From assembly GCA_050245915.1 (NCBI GenBank), contig JBFWWZ010000010.1, forward strand, positions 1 to 64,000: a stretch of DNA of 64,000 nucleotides, read 5' to 3'. Source of the DNA: JBDSKH01 sp050245915 (GTDB lineage: Bacteria > Actinomycetota > Actinomycetes > Actinomycetales > Microbacteriaceae). The notes under the pieces were generated by a model. It did no database searches and was not told where the DNA came from. It saw nothing but the letters and a program-made list of their open reading frames with translations. Numbering within the stretch: the stretch's first letter is position 1; every line of letters starts with the position of its first letter. Below, one piece after another: positions 51,248 to 59,956 of this stretch. The position numbers and the translations under genes are program-made.

Positions 51248-51643
51248 TCAGTCGATGCTGACGATCTCCGCGCTCCACGGGCAGTAGTACGGGCTCGTGA
51301 CCGTGCCGTCTTCGACGTACTCCGGGAGCCCGTCGCAGACCTCGGTGGTGACGTCCGCGAACTCGAGCGAGTCGGGGTCGATGTGCCACGACCACGGCGC
51401 GTTCACCCCGGGGTCATCGCGCACGATCAGACCGTTCGGGATGCCCGCCACGTCCTCCCCATCGAGCAGCTGATGGGCGTGCTCGACGAGCTCGGGTGTG
51501 GCGAGCTCGATCTTGAAGGTCTGGTCCACGACCTGGAACGTGGCGACCGGGTTCTGCGCGGTGCAACCCGCCAGCAGCCCGCAACCCGCCATGAACATCG
51601 ACGCGACGATCGCTGACGCAGCCTTCACCGGCATCCTGATCAT
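51248..51643 (-). CDS. Small lipoprotein
   Basis: 131 residues; signal peptide with lipobox LLAGC, lipidated Cys at about residue 27, and a secreted domain with two Cys (TTEVCDGLPEY, PYYCPWSAE) suitable for a disulphide. Leaderless start: TAAGGT (51650-51655, minus strand) 6 nt before ATG. No family recognised. Confidence 0.72.
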   Translation of the reverse strand: MIRMPVKAASAIVASMFMAGCGLLAGCTAQNPVATFQVVDQTFKIELATPELVEHAHQLLDGEDVAGIPNGLIVRDDPGVNAPWSWHIDPDSLEFADVTTEVCDGLPEYVEDGTVTSPYYCPWSAEIVSID

Positions 51644-51712
51644 GGCGTCACCTTAGCGGGCGGCGGGGGGCTGCAGGGAGCCGGCGCAGGTAACCTTGAC
51701 GACAGCACGTCT

Positions 51713-51785
51713 CCCCCCGTAGCTCAGCGGATAGAGCAGGCGGTTTCTACCCGTCTTGTCGGGGGTTCAAATCCCTCCGGGGGGA
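51713..51785 (+). tRNA. trnR: tRNA-Arg (TCT)
   Basis: Acceptor CCCCCCG (51713-51719) pairs with CGGGGGG (51778-51784), discriminator A, D-arm with AGCTCAGCGGATAGAGC, anticodon loop TTTCTAC giving TCT, T-loop TTCAAAT. CCA is not encoded. Confidence 0.93.
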
Positions 51786-51825
51786 CTGTGGATCAAGTTG
51801 CATAACCGAGGTATACGATTCCGGG

Positions 51826-52260
51826 GTGCCACACAACGAGATCCTCGAATCGCTCCTCGTCACCTCGAACCGGCTGATCCGCATCGCGGCGCAGGCGACC
51901 GGCAACACGACGCCGTCCGCGGTCTGGCGCACGCTCAGCATCCTCGACAACCTCGGGCCGATGCGCGTCGGCGAACTCGCCGCCGCCAGCCGCATCAGCC
52001 AGCCCGGCATCACCCGGCTGCTGCCCACGATGATCGACGAAGGCCTGGTCTCCCGCGCCATCGACCGCGACGACTCCCGTGCCCTCGTCATCGGACTCAC
52101 CCGCCTCGGACGCGAGCGGCTGGTCGCGTGGCGCCGAGAACTCTCCACCACCCTCGAACCGCTGTTCGCCGACCTCGAGCCACGCGAATGGCAGACCCTC
52201 GAGCGTGCCGCCGCCATCCTCGCCAGCCGCACCGCGGTGGGAGTCGGAGAGGCCGCCTAG
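51826..52260 (+). CDS. MarR-family transcriptional regulator
   Basis: 144-residue winged-helix regulator: RTLSILDNLGPMRVGELAAA, the recognition helix SQPGITRLLPTMIDEGLV and the wing IDRDDSRALVIGLT. GTG start is 6 nt after TACGAT (51814-51819). GCATA and TATACGA flanking the -10 make an imperfect inverted repeat that may be its own operator. Target unknown; its stop TAG is the beginning of the -10 of orn. Confidence 0.88.
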   Translation: MPHNEILESLLVTSNRLIRIAAQATGNTTPSAVWRTLSILDNLGPMRVGELAAASRISQPGITRLLPTMIDEGLVSRAIDRDDSRALVIGLTRLGRERLVAWRRELSTTLEPLFADLEPREWQTLERAAAILASRTAVGVGEAA

Positions 52261-52269
52261 ACTCGGAAC

Positions 52270-52887
52270 GTGGCTGCCGATGTCCTGGTCTGGATCGACT
52301 GCGAGATGACCGGGCTCGACCTCGCCGTCGATGAACTGGTCGAAGTCGCCGTGGTGATCACCGACTACGACCTGAACCCGCTCGACGACGGCTTCACCGT
52401 GGTCATCAAACCCGACCAGACCGCCCTCGACAGCATGGGCGACTTCGTGCGCAACATGCACGCCGAAAGCGGGCTGCTCGACGAGATCCCGAACGGCAAA
52501 TCGCTCGCCGAAGCCGAATACGAGGTGCTCGAATACATTCTCCGGTTCGTGCCCGACGCCAACGTCGCCCCGCTCGCCGGCAACACGATCGGCACCGACC
52601 GCATGTTCCTGGCGAAGTTCATGCCACGCGTCGACGGCCACCTGCACTACCGCAGCGTCGACGTCTCCAGCATCAAAGAGCTGTCGCGGCGCTGGTACCC
52701 GCGCGCCTACTACCAGTCGCCGGCCAAGAACGGCGGGCATCGGGCGCTCGCCGACATCCTCGAATCGATCCGCGAACTCGAGTACTACCGTGCCGCCGTG
52801 TTCGTACCCCAGCCCGGCCCCACCAGCGAGCAGGCGCAGGCCGCCTCCGCCGCCGCCGTGGACACGTGGGCCCCCCGCGTGAAGTAA
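52270..52887 (+). CDS. orn: Oligoribonuclease
   Basis: Degrades 2-5 nt RNA and pGpG in the cytoplasm. 205 residues of the DEDDh exonuclease fold: WIDCEMTGLD at residue 8 (DxE), GNTIGTDRMFL near 104, SSIKELSRRWYP near 134 and KNGGHRALADILESI near 150 (His and last Asp). The C-terminal about 25 residues are an Ala-rich tail. GTG 52270 follows TAGACT (52258-52263) by 6 nt. tRNA-His lies 28 nt downstream, as in many actinobacteria. Confidence 0.93.
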   Translation: MAADVLVWIDCEMTGLDLAVDELVEVAVVITDYDLNPLDDGFTVVIKPDQTALDSMGDFVRNMHAESGLLDEIPNGKSLAEAEYEVLEYILRFVPDANVAPLAGNTIGTDRMFLAKFMPRVDGHLHYRSVDVSSIKELSRRWYPRAYYQSPAKNGGHRALADILESIRELEYYRAAVFVPQPGPTSEQAQAASAAAVDTWAPRVK

Positions 52888-52914
52888 CATGGCTGAGTTG
52901 CCCAGGCAACGCTT

Positions 52915-52991
52915 GGTGGGTGTAGCTCAGTTGGTAGAGCGCTGGCTTGTGGTGCCGGATGTCGCGGGTTCGAGTCCCGTCATCCACCCCA
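52915..52991 (+). tRNA. trnH: tRNA-His (GTG)
   Basis: G-1 at 52915 opposite C73 at 52988, acceptor GTGGGTG/CATCCAC, anticodon loop TTGTGGT (GTG), T-loop TTCGAGT, encoded CCA at 52989-52991. The 3' part is the attachment site of the adjacent conjugative element, whose integrase gene ends inside it on the other strand. Confidence 0.94.
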
Positions 52992-54663
52992 AATGGGTCA
53001 GGTTTGAACTTTCGACCAAGGGACCGCCCTTGGTCGAGGTTCGAGCCTGGCCCAACTTTCTTACCTCGGCGGCCCAGGTGAGGGCGTCGGCCTGCACCCC
53101 TTCGATGCTCAGCCCGTCGTACGGTGTCTTGTAGCCGACCCGAACGTCGTTGTCCTCGTCAACATAGATCGCCTTGAACAGAGCCTGGTTGCACAGCCGG
53201 CGGTTCGCGTCGTCGGCTGTCTTATAGATGTCGGCCGCGTTCGACAGCAGGGTCAGCGAGTCATCGAGGTTCGCCCGGGCGAAGGCGTACTCGCCGTGGT
53301 GGGCGTCGATCCGGTTTTGGATCATCTCTAGCGATGCTGTGATCCGATCCTGCTCCCGCTTGAGCAGCTCCAACGGGACCGCTCCTGCGTAGTGAGCACG
53401 GAGCAGCTTCTCCTGCTCGTCTTCGAGCTGGGTCCGACGCGTGGCGAGGTCCGCGAGTTCCGCGGCACCCTCGGACATCATCTCGTCGAACCGTGCGTGC
53501 AGCATGGACGAGAGCGCGAGCTTGGTCTCCGAGCTGATCTGGACGTGATCGTAGAACTGCTCGACGAGCCGCTCGACGTGCTCGATGAGCATCGCTTGGC
53601 GGGTGCAGTCGCCTCTGCCGCCGTGCCTGCTGCCGCAGACGAAGTACGGATAGATCGTGCCCTGGCTGCTCTTCGCGTTGCAGACGATCAGTCGGGAGCC
53701 GCACTGCCCGCAGAACACCGAGCCTTTCAGGTAGTGCTCGTGCACCTGCGTCGCGTCCGCCGCTGACCGGTGAGTGCCGAGCACGGTCTGGACCTGATCC
53801 CACACCTCGTTCGGGACGAGTGCTTCGTGTGCTCCGGCGTAGGTGACGCCTTGATAGCGGACGCAGCCCTTGTAGTACGGGTTCGTGAGCATCCGATGCA
53901 CCGACGACTTGCCGATGGGCCGAGAAGGACGGCGCGGCGAAGGTGCGGTCGTCAGGCCGCGTGCCACCAGCTCGTGGTGGAGCTGGCTCGTCGACCAATC
54001 CCCGGACGCGAACACCTGGAACGCCCACCGAACCAGCGGTGCCCGCTCCTCGTCCAGTTCGACGGTGCGAACCTCGCGACCGAACTCGTCACGCACTCCG
54101 ATGTTGCGGTAGCCGATGGGTGCCTTCGACACCGTCCCGCCCTGCGCGGCCTTCTGGGACAGGCCTTTGAAGACTTCGGTGGCCAGGTTGCGCGAGTAGA
54201 ACTCGGCGATCGACGACATGATGCCGTGCAGCAGCATCCCCGAGGGCGTCTCGTCGATGTTTTCGGTCGCCGACACCAGCGTCACCCCGGCGTCCTTGAG
54301 TGCCAGGTGGATAGTCACGTCGTCGGCGCGGTTGCGAGCCAGCCGGTCAACCTTGTGGACGATGCAGTAGTTCGTCTTGTACTTCGTGACGTACTGGATC
54401 ATCCGCATCAGCTCAGGGCGATCGGCCTTGCGAGCGGACTCGCCAGCATCGACGAACTCTTCGACGATGGTCGCGCCGAGTTGGTCGGCCTTGCGCTGGT
54501 TCGCTTCTCGCTGGGCTGGGATCGAGAAGCCTTCGGCGCTGCCGCCCTTCTCTGCCTGCTCCTTGGTCGAGACCCGGAGGTAGGAGACGGCGATCGTGCC
54601 GACGAAAGGCGTCGGCGCTACGAGGCTGTCTATTGCGGCGCGGTTCGCGTCGGTGGTCGTCAT
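52927..54663 (-). CDS. Large serine recombinase (ICE integrase)
   Basis: 578 residues: catalytic S32 in SYLRVSTKEQ, KVDRLARNRADDV near 103, IAEFYSRNL near 152; recombinase domain (APIGYRNIGV near 178); zinc ribbon with VFCGQCG near 316 and FVCGSRHGGRGDC near 340; C-terminal coiled coil (LATRRTQLEDEQEKLL). Catalyses site-specific integration and, with a directionality factor, excision. The last about 22 codons (LGWMTGLEPATSG...) run antisense through the tRNA-His gene, so this C-terminus is made only when integrated here and would differ in the excised circle. Confidence 0.92.
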   Translation of the reverse strand: MTTTDANRAAIDSLVAPTPFVGTIAVSYLRVSTKEQAEKGGSAEGFSIPAQREANQRKADQLGATIVEEFVDAGESARKADRPELMRMIQYVTKYKTNYCIVHKVDRLARNRADDVTIHLALKDAGVTLVSATENIDETPSGMLLHGIMSSIAEFYSRNLATEVFKGLSQKAAQGGTVSKAPIGYRNIGVRDEFGREVRTVELDEERAPLVRWAFQVFASGDWSTSQLHHELVARGLTTAPSPRRPSRPIGKSSVHRMLTNPYYKGCVRYQGVTYAGAHEALVPNEVWDQVQTVLGTHRSAADATQVHEHYLKGSVFCGQCGSRLIVCNAKSSQGTIYPYFVCGSRHGGRGDCTRQAMLIEHVERLVEQFYDHVQISSETKLALSSMLHARFDEMMSEGAAELADLATRRTQLEDEQEKLLRAHYAGAVPLELLKREQDRITASLEMIQNRIDAHHGEYAFARANLDDSLTLLSNAADIYKTADDANRRLCNQALFKAIYVDEDNDVRVGYKTPYDGLSIEGVQADALTWAAEVRKLGQARTSTKGGPLVESSNLTHLGWMTGLEPATSGTTSQRSTN

Positions 54664-54842
54664 GGCTCTCCTCCACAGTCACTGGTCCTGCCGACGCGGA
54701 CTGATGTGACGGCGGATGTTGATCGTGAGAAGAGCCCGAAGGCTGTAGGACTAGGCCGAGCCGGCCACGTTTACTTTGCCTCGCCACGAGGGACGAAGCG
54801 CTAGGACCACAACATCCGCCCTCCGCGACGGATGCGTACATT
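54664..54842. other. Gap upstream of ICE integrase
   Basis: No gene can be supported here. It presumably holds the integrase promoter; GGAGAGCC lies 4 nt before the integrase ATG on the minus strand. Confidence 0.4.
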
Positions 54843-55049
54843 CTACGACGAGGGGTCCACCGAGGCACGGGGACGCTTCGGTGTGGTCGATCCGCCCGAG
54901 TGGCACGACCCGGACCGCTGGAGCGCGATACGGATGAGCAGCTCGCTCAGCTTGTCGAGGTCGGGCGGTTCATGAAAGTCGGCGCGGATCGTCAGCTCGC
55001 GCTCGCTCTGCTGGCGCTGGCCCGTCTTTCGCGTGTACCGCCGCGCCAT
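54843..55049 (-). CDS. Small basic ICE protein
   Basis: 68 residues starting MARRYTRKTGQRQQSEREL, then IRADFHEPPDLDKLSELLIR and a Ser/Pro/Lys-rich tail. It begins 3 nt after the stop of the DUF4913 gene. Similar small proteins accompany conjugation genes in actinobacteria; function unknown. Confidence 0.6.
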   Translation of the reverse strand: MARRYTRKTGQRQQSERELTIRADFHEPPDLDKLSELLIRIALQRSGSCHSGGSTTPKRPRASVDPSS

Positions 55050-55052
55050 GAC

Positions 55053-55631
55053 TCACACCTCGCCAGTGTCCGGGTCGAAGGCCGCGAAGAAGGCGTCTTC
55101 GGCCTCCTGGCGCGCTGCGACCTGATCGAGCACGAACCGCACGAAGTCTTCGTCGCGATCCGTGATGGGTGAGTCCTCGACGGGCGCAGCAGGGTCTTCG
55201 CCGGGCCAGCTCGTCTGGCGGGTTGGGCGGTCCCTGTCGAGGCGTGTGCCGCACGCCGCGACCCAGTCTCGGAGTCGGGCGCGTGCGTCTGCGAAGTCGC
55301 GGTGCCACCCGAGGGGTGCTGAGCCGTCCTGCTCGGGGTCGTAGGCGGACAACCAGTGCAGGTGCAGGGCGGACAGCTCCCAGAGGAGTTCGGGGTGCCG
55401 ATGCCAGTACGGCGGCACGACACTGGCCGGAAGGCCGTAGGTGTGGCGAAGCCAATCCACCCAGCGGTTGAGTTCGAGCAGCTCCGCTTCGAGATCATTG
55501 GCCGTGAGCAGATTCCAGTTGACCGGGTGCGGCGGCTCAGGAGTATCGAACCGAGGCGACCGCGGTTCTGCCTCAGGCGGCAGGTCATCGTGTTCGGGGC
55601 CGAACGAGTCAGTCATGGCTTCGCCGCTCAC
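55053..55631 (-). CDS. DUF4913 protein
   Basis: 192 residues. The core NWNLLTANDLEAELLELNRW, VVPPYWHRHPELLWELSALH, then WLSAYDP and WHRDFADARARLRDWV, is the DUF4913 pattern of actinobacterial plasmids and ICEs. Role unknown. GTG 55631 overlaps the ssb stop (GTGA); ATG 55616 is an alternative start. Acidic C-terminus. Confidence 0.78.
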   Translation of the reverse strand: MSGEAMTDSFGPEHDDLPPEAEPRSPRFDTPEPPHPVNWNLLTANDLEAELLELNRWVDWLRHTYGLPASVVPPYWHRHPELLWELSALHLHWLSAYDPEQDGSAPLGWHRDFADARARLRDWVAACGTRLDRDRPTRQTSWPGEDPAAPVEDSPITDRDEDFVRFVLDQVAARQEAEDAFFAAFDPDTGEV

Positions 55632-56065
55632 ATTTCGATGGTCGCGGCGTTCGACGGTGCGGGACGCTGTGGCGCGGCGAATGCTGCGCCATCTCGGCCA
55701 GAGCTGCGCTCGGTTCGATCTACCTCGTAGCGCGTGCGCGCCAGGTCGTGGCCGATGCGAGTTGCGATGAACTCTTCACCTTCGTAGCGCTGTCCGTTGC
55801 GCTTGTAGGAGTACTCCCGCACCCGGCCGTCGGCGATGATGTTGTCGCCCTTGGCGATCCGCTCCGCCCCCTGCTCGGCGGCCCCGCGATATGCGATGAG
55901 GTCGTGGAAGGTGGTCTCCAACTGCGTAAAGGTGTTGTCGGGCTCCTTGCGGTAGTGCTCGATGCCGACCTTCATGTAGAGCCGCGCATCCCCGCGTTCG
56001 GTGTAGCTCAGCTGCGGCTCCGAGGCGACGAAGCCTGAAATGGACTGATGAGTGCGAATGGCCAT
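55628..56065 (-). CDS. ssb: ICE-encoded single-stranded DNA-binding protein
   Basis: 145 residues, OB-fold: SISGFVASEPQLSYTERGDA, then FHDLIAYRGAAEQGAERIAK and DNIIADGRVREYSYKRNGQ. Protects single-stranded DNA during transfer. It lacks the acidic IPF-type tip. Preceded by AGGAGGAGG; first gene of the SSB-DUF4913-small-protein message. Only slightly similar to the broken host ssb at 37.3/47.2 kb. Confidence 0.82.
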   Translation of the reverse strand: MAIRTHQSISGFVASEPQLSYTERGDARLYMKVGIEHYRKEPDNTFTQLETTFHDLIAYRGAAEQGAERIAKGDNIIADGRVREYSYKRNGQRYEGEEFIATRIGHDLARTRYEVDRTERSSGRDGAAFAAPQRPAPSNAATIEM

Positions 56066-56114
56066 GATGGCCTCCTCCTGATCTCAGGCGGCCAGCTCGT
56101 CGTGGCCGCTGTAT

Positions 56115-56127
56115 CAGGCAGGTGCGC
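56115..56127. promoter_or_regulatory. Shared upstream motif, copy 1
   Basis: CAGGCAGGTGCGC, 50-62 bp above the ssb start; 12 of 13 bases recur at 60802-60814, above another ICE transcript start. Candidate common operator or promoter element. Confidence 0.35.
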
Positions 56128-56148
56128 CCCGGCACCCAGACTGTGGCG

Positions 56149-57924
56149 TCAGGATGCGGGGCTGCGTAGGAGGGCTTCGAGTTCGGTGCGGTCGCTGCGG
56201 AGCTGGGCAGCGTCGGGGCGGCTGGGCCAGGCGCGTAGGTCGGTGACGATGGGTGGTGCGGAGCGCAGCAGGGTGATCCCGGTGCCGAAGGGCAGGGTGC
56301 GGATGCGGTCGGGTGGCAGGATCGGAACCCGCCGTACGGACCGCTGGTTCGAGCGGGTGCCGCGATCACCGAGGGTCACCGAGTCTGTGTATTCGTCACG
56401 TTCACCGATCAACGTGGAGAGGTCTTGGAGGTCGCGACTGCTGGACGCGCCGCCGAGGATGATCTTGACGATGCTGGCGTCCCAGATCGCGCTGGCCTGG
56501 TTCTCGCTCCACCGGTCGCGGGCTTGGGCGAGGGATTGCAACACCGGCATCGTGGTGATCCCGGTGCCGCCGCCTTCGGCCATCAGCATCGGCAACGACG
56601 GCAGGGGCGCGAGGTTGCCGATCTCGTCGAGCGCCAGCAGTAGGGGCGGGTCGAGTCGGGCTCCGGGTGAGCGGGCGGCGAGGCGGCGAGCGGTTTCGAT
56701 GAGGTCTTCCACGAACGCGGCGACGAGCGCTGCGGACGCGCCGGCCCCTGCTCCGGTGGCGAGCAGATAGAGGCTGCCGTGCTGGGTGAGGAAGGTCTCG
56801 GGGTCGAACTGCTCGTGCGGTCCGGGTGTGACGGCATCGAGCACGCGGGGGTCGGCGAGGGCTGCGAGGGCGAGGGAGACTCCTTGCCAGATGCTGTCGC
56901 GGGTCTTGGGGTCGGCGTCGATCATCGCGCCGAGCGAGTCGCCCCACCCCATCGCGGCGTTCGGGTTCGAATTCAGGATCGCGACGGCCTCGGCCGCAGA
57001 GCTGGGATCGAGGGTCCACCGGAACAACTCAGCAGGTGGTCGTCCGTCGAGGGCGGCGGCGTGCAACAAGGCTTGGAGCGCGGTACGGGTCTTGCCTTCC
57101 CAGAACCCGCCGGACTCGACACCCCCGGAGGAGAGGCCGGTGGCGGCGGCGAGTCCGTTGGCGCGGATCATCGCGGTCAGCGGGTCCTGGCACCCGCGCA
57201 CGGGCGACCAGCGCAGCCCGGCGGGGATGCCCTCAGCCAGGTGTTGCGGGTCGAACACCGCGACCGGCCCACCCGTGCGACGACGAGCGCGGAGCGTGGC
57301 GGTCAGGTTCTCTGGTCGCGTCGAGGTGGTGACGACCGCGCCGGGTGCGTCGAGGATCGCGTTGACGACGACGTGGAGGGTCTTGCCCGAGCGGGGCGGG
57401 CCGATCAGCAGGATCGAGTCCTCGACCGACGCCCAGACCCCGGTCCCTCGACTCGCGCCGAGGAGATAGCCGACATCTGCAGCTGTCGGCGTGGCCAGGG
57501 ACGGGCGCAGGGTTCCGGCGCGGCGCAGGAGCGCTTTCGCGGATGCCGTGGTCTTGACCTCGTGCGCGGTGGCGATCCCGGCGAGGCGGTGCGGGTCGGT
57601 CTCGGTCTTCCGGTTGTGGCGGCGCAACAGCATCCACACCCACGCGACACCAACGACGAGCCCAGCGAGCAGCAGGATCGTGACGATCCAGTAGACGACC
57701 GGGCTGAGACCTTCCGCGTCGAGCGCCCCGGCGGGGTCGGCGGGGTTGAACAGCACCCCGAGCCCCGACGCCGGACCTGCCTGTGGTTGGGGTGTGCCGG
57801 AGAGGAACGCGGCCAATGAACCGGCGCCGCGCAGGATGAGCGCGAGTCCGAAGGCCCCGATCAGGGCGATGAGGGCGGCGTTGGTGAGTTCGTCGCCCAT
57901 GCTCCCGCCCTGTCGCGGGTTCAT
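56149..57924 (-). CDS. Type IV coupling protein (VirD4/TraG family)
   Basis: 591 residues. Two membrane segments (about 16-36 and 76-100), then the P-loop GPPRSGKT at 175-182, a TraG-like body and Walker B LLLALDEIGNL near 432. It would bring the relaxase-DNA complex to the transfer channel at the inner membrane and power pumping. ATG 57924 overlaps the stop of the upstream gene by 4 bp. Usual length for actinobacterial members. Confidence 0.9.
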   Translation of the reverse strand: MNPRQGGSMGDELTNAALIALIGAFGLALILRGAGSLAAFLSGTPQPQAGPASGLGVLFNPADPAGALDAEGLSPVVYWIVTILLLAGLVVGVAWVWMLLRRHNRKTETDPHRLAGIATAHEVKTTASAKALLRRAGTLRPSLATPTAADVGYLLGASRGTGVWASVEDSILLIGPPRSGKTLHVVVNAILDAPGAVVTTSTRPENLTATLRARRRTGGPVAVFDPQHLAEGIPAGLRWSPVRGCQDPLTAMIRANGLAAATGLSSGGVESGGFWEGKTRTALQALLHAAALDGRPPAELFRWTLDPSSAAEAVAILNSNPNAAMGWGDSLGAMIDADPKTRDSIWQGVSLALAALADPRVLDAVTPGPHEQFDPETFLTQHGSLYLLATGAGAGASAALVAAFVEDLIETARRLAARSPGARLDPPLLLALDEIGNLAPLPSLPMLMAEGGGTGITTMPVLQSLAQARDRWSENQASAIWDASIVKIILGGASSSRDLQDLSTLIGERDEYTDSVTLGDRGTRSNQRSVRRVPILPPDRIRTLPFGTGITLLRSAPPIVTDLRAWPSRPDAAQLRSDRTELEALLRSPAS

Positions 57925-58475
57925 TGCAGCCGCCGAATCGCGAGGGTGCCCGAGATGCGCCCGAACAGGATCACCTCGCCCGTCGCGTCGGGCGTGAGGT
58001 TGTCGAGATCGACCAGCATCCGAGCTGTCCCCGTTTGCGCGGCGTCGGTGTGGCTCACTATGACCGCGACGGCGACATCCTCGCCTGGCACGAAACCCTC
58101 GCCATCAACTTCCATGAGCCGCAGGGCTCGTGGCATGGCGGCGCGGCGACGTCGCCGCGTGCCCGGTACCGGTTCCTGCTCAGCGGCTCGTGCGGGTGGG
58201 GTTGGTTTGCGGGCGTGGATGATGTCGGTGAACACGCCGCCGTCGCACTCGCGGACCTCGACCCGGACTGAGACGGTGCGGTCTTTGGTGATCTGGTCCA
58301 TCAGTGGCCCGAACGTCGCCCGAGTCCACGCCCCCGCCGCAGGTTGCGGGTGGGCGATGCCATCGACGGTGGCGGTCAGGGTCCCGTCGGCGGCGACGGT
58401 GACGATCACATTGGGCAGATCGACGGGCACCTCGGGTTCGTGATCGCGGGCGTGGTGTGGGCGGGAGAGGTTCAT
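57921..58475 (-). CDS. ICE protein of unknown function, 184 aa
   Basis: 184 residues, starts MNLSRPHHARDHEPEVPVDL, then beta-rich VIVTVAADGTLTATVDG and an Arg-rich linker RRRRRAAMPRALRL, ending in a second beta domain. Overlaps both neighbours by 4 bp, so it belongs to the transfer operon. Perhaps an accessory transfer factor; family not recognised. Confidence 0.65.
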   Translation of the reverse strand: MNLSRPHHARDHEPEVPVDLPNVIVTVAADGTLTATVDGIAHPQPAAGAWTRATFGPLMDQITKDRTVSVRVEVRECDGGVFTDIIHARKPTPPARAAEQEPVPGTRRRRRAAMPRALRLMEVDGEGFVPGEDVAVAVIVSHTDAAQTGTARMLVDLDNLTPDATGEVILFGRISGTLAIRRLQ

Positions 58476-59956
58476 CGGTGACCCCCAGCCGCACGAGAGC
58501 TCGTATCGAACAACGCCAACTCGGCGGGGTGGAGCTGATGCTGGGTCACGAAGCTCCTGGCTTTGATCCGCCAGAGCCCTTGGCCGACGCCGAGGTTCGG
58601 CAGGAGTTGCTGTTCGGTGCCGGTCAGTCCGAGGGCTTGGGCGGTGGGGCCGAGCTGGTCGGATTCCTGCCGGTACACGATCCGCGTCTCCGCATTCGCC
58701 AGCAACGAGTTGGCGAGGGAGCGCATGGCGGAGCCTTGGTCGCCGACGTTGTCGAGGTCGGTGAGCTTGTGGAAGATCAGCATGTTCGCGATCCCGTAGT
58801 GCCGCGCGAGTCGCCAGTGCGCGTCCATCCGCCGCAGCAGCGCGGGGTGGGACATGAGACGCCAGGCCTCGTCGTAGATCACCCACCGCTGCCCACCATT
58901 CGGGTCCAACAGTGCCGATTCCATCCATGCCGACGAGCACGTCATCAACACCGAAATCAGCGTCGAGTTCTCCGTCACCCGCGACAGGTCGAGCGAGATC
59001 ATCGGCAGCGTCGGATCGAACTTCACCGTGGAGGGTCCATCGAACAGTCCAGCGAGGTCACCAGCGACCAGACGCCGCAGTGCGTGGCCGACGAGGCGGC
59101 CGTCTTCGGCGAGGCGTCCGTCGGTGTCGGTGCTGGGGTTGAGGATGCGGTCAACGACCATCGGCAGGATCGGTACCTCGTTCTCGCGCACCGTCTGCGT
59201 CAGCGCCAGGTCGATCGCGGTGTGCTCCAACGGCGACAACCCCCGCGCGAGCACGGTCTCCGCGAGCGCGCCGATCAGGTCGCGCCTGCGCGCGGCGACG
59301 GTGGAGGCCCACTGTTCATCCGACAACCCGGACGGGCGGTGCCCTTCGTCCAACGGGTTCAGCCGGGTGTTGAGTCCGTGGCCGAGGACGATGGCGCGAC
59401 CGCCGACGGCCTCAGCGACCGCAGTGTGCTCACCCTTCGGATCACCCGGCACATAGACCCGCCGCCCGAACGGGAGCGACCGCGTGTACAGCGACTTCGC
59501 GAGAGAGGACTTGCCCGAGCCGACGATCCCCGCCAGTACAACGTTGGGGGCGGTGATGATGCCGCGCGCGTACAGCACCCACGGGTCGTACACGAACGAA
59601 CCGCCCGAGTAGAGGTCTTGCCCGACGAACACCCCATCGGCACCGAGGCCGCCTTCGGCGACGAACGGGTACGCCCCCGCCAAGGTCGCAGAGGTGTCCT
59701 GATGGCGCGGGAGCCGGAACCGCGCCGGCGTCCTGAGCTGCGCCGCACCCGCCTCGCCACTCCTCGGCAGGTAGATCGTGGCGCGTCGCTCCGCCCGCTC
59801 AGCCTCAGCCCGTGCTTTCGCGGCGGCGAGTTCGGTCTTGCGCTGCTCGGCGTGTAGCCGGGCTTCGGCGTGGCGGCGCTGTTTGCGGAGCTTGCGGCGT
59901 TCCTTCGACGGCGCGACCAGCACGGCAGTGTGCAGCCGCTCACGATCCTGGTTCAC
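58472..59956 (-). CDS. VirB4-like conjugation ATPase
   Basis: 494 residues. A charged helical N-terminus, then Walker A GIVGSGKSS at about 143-151, PGDPKGEHTAVAEAVGG, Walker B region QRWVIYDEAWRLMSHP near 350 and FHKLTDLDNVGDQGSAM near 390. These match VirB4/TraC-type ATPases that energise the mating apparatus. GTG 59956 overlaps the preceding stop (GTGA). Confidence 0.87.
   Translation of the reverse strand: MNQDRERLHTAVLVAPSKERRKLRKQRRHAEARLHAEQRKTELAAAKARAEAERAERRATIYLPRSGEAGAAQLRTPARFRLPRHQDTSATLAGAYPFVAEGGLGADGVFVGQDLYSGGSFVYDPWVLYARGIITAPNVVLAGIVGSGKSSLAKSLYTRSLPFGRRVYVPGDPKGEHTAVAEAVGGRAIVLGHGLNTRLNPLDEGHRPSGLSDEQWASTVAARRRDLIGALAETVLARGLSPLEHTAIDLALTQTVRENEVPILPMVVDRILNPSTDTDGRLAEDGRLVGHALRRLVAGDLAGLFDGPSTVKFDPTLPMISLDLSRVTENSTLISVLMTCSSAWMESALLDPNGGQRWVIYDEAWRLMSHPALLRRMDAHWRLARHYGIANMLIFHKLTDLDNVGDQGSAMRSLANSLLANAETRIVYRQESDQLGPTAQALGLTGTEQQLLPNLGVGQGLWRIKARSFVTQHQLHPAELALFDTSSRAAGGHR

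Noticed and set aside
52927..52991. Integrase C-terminal residues as a conserved functional domain
   Set aside because: They are the reverse strand of tRNA-His and therefore reflect the insertion site, not protein selection.
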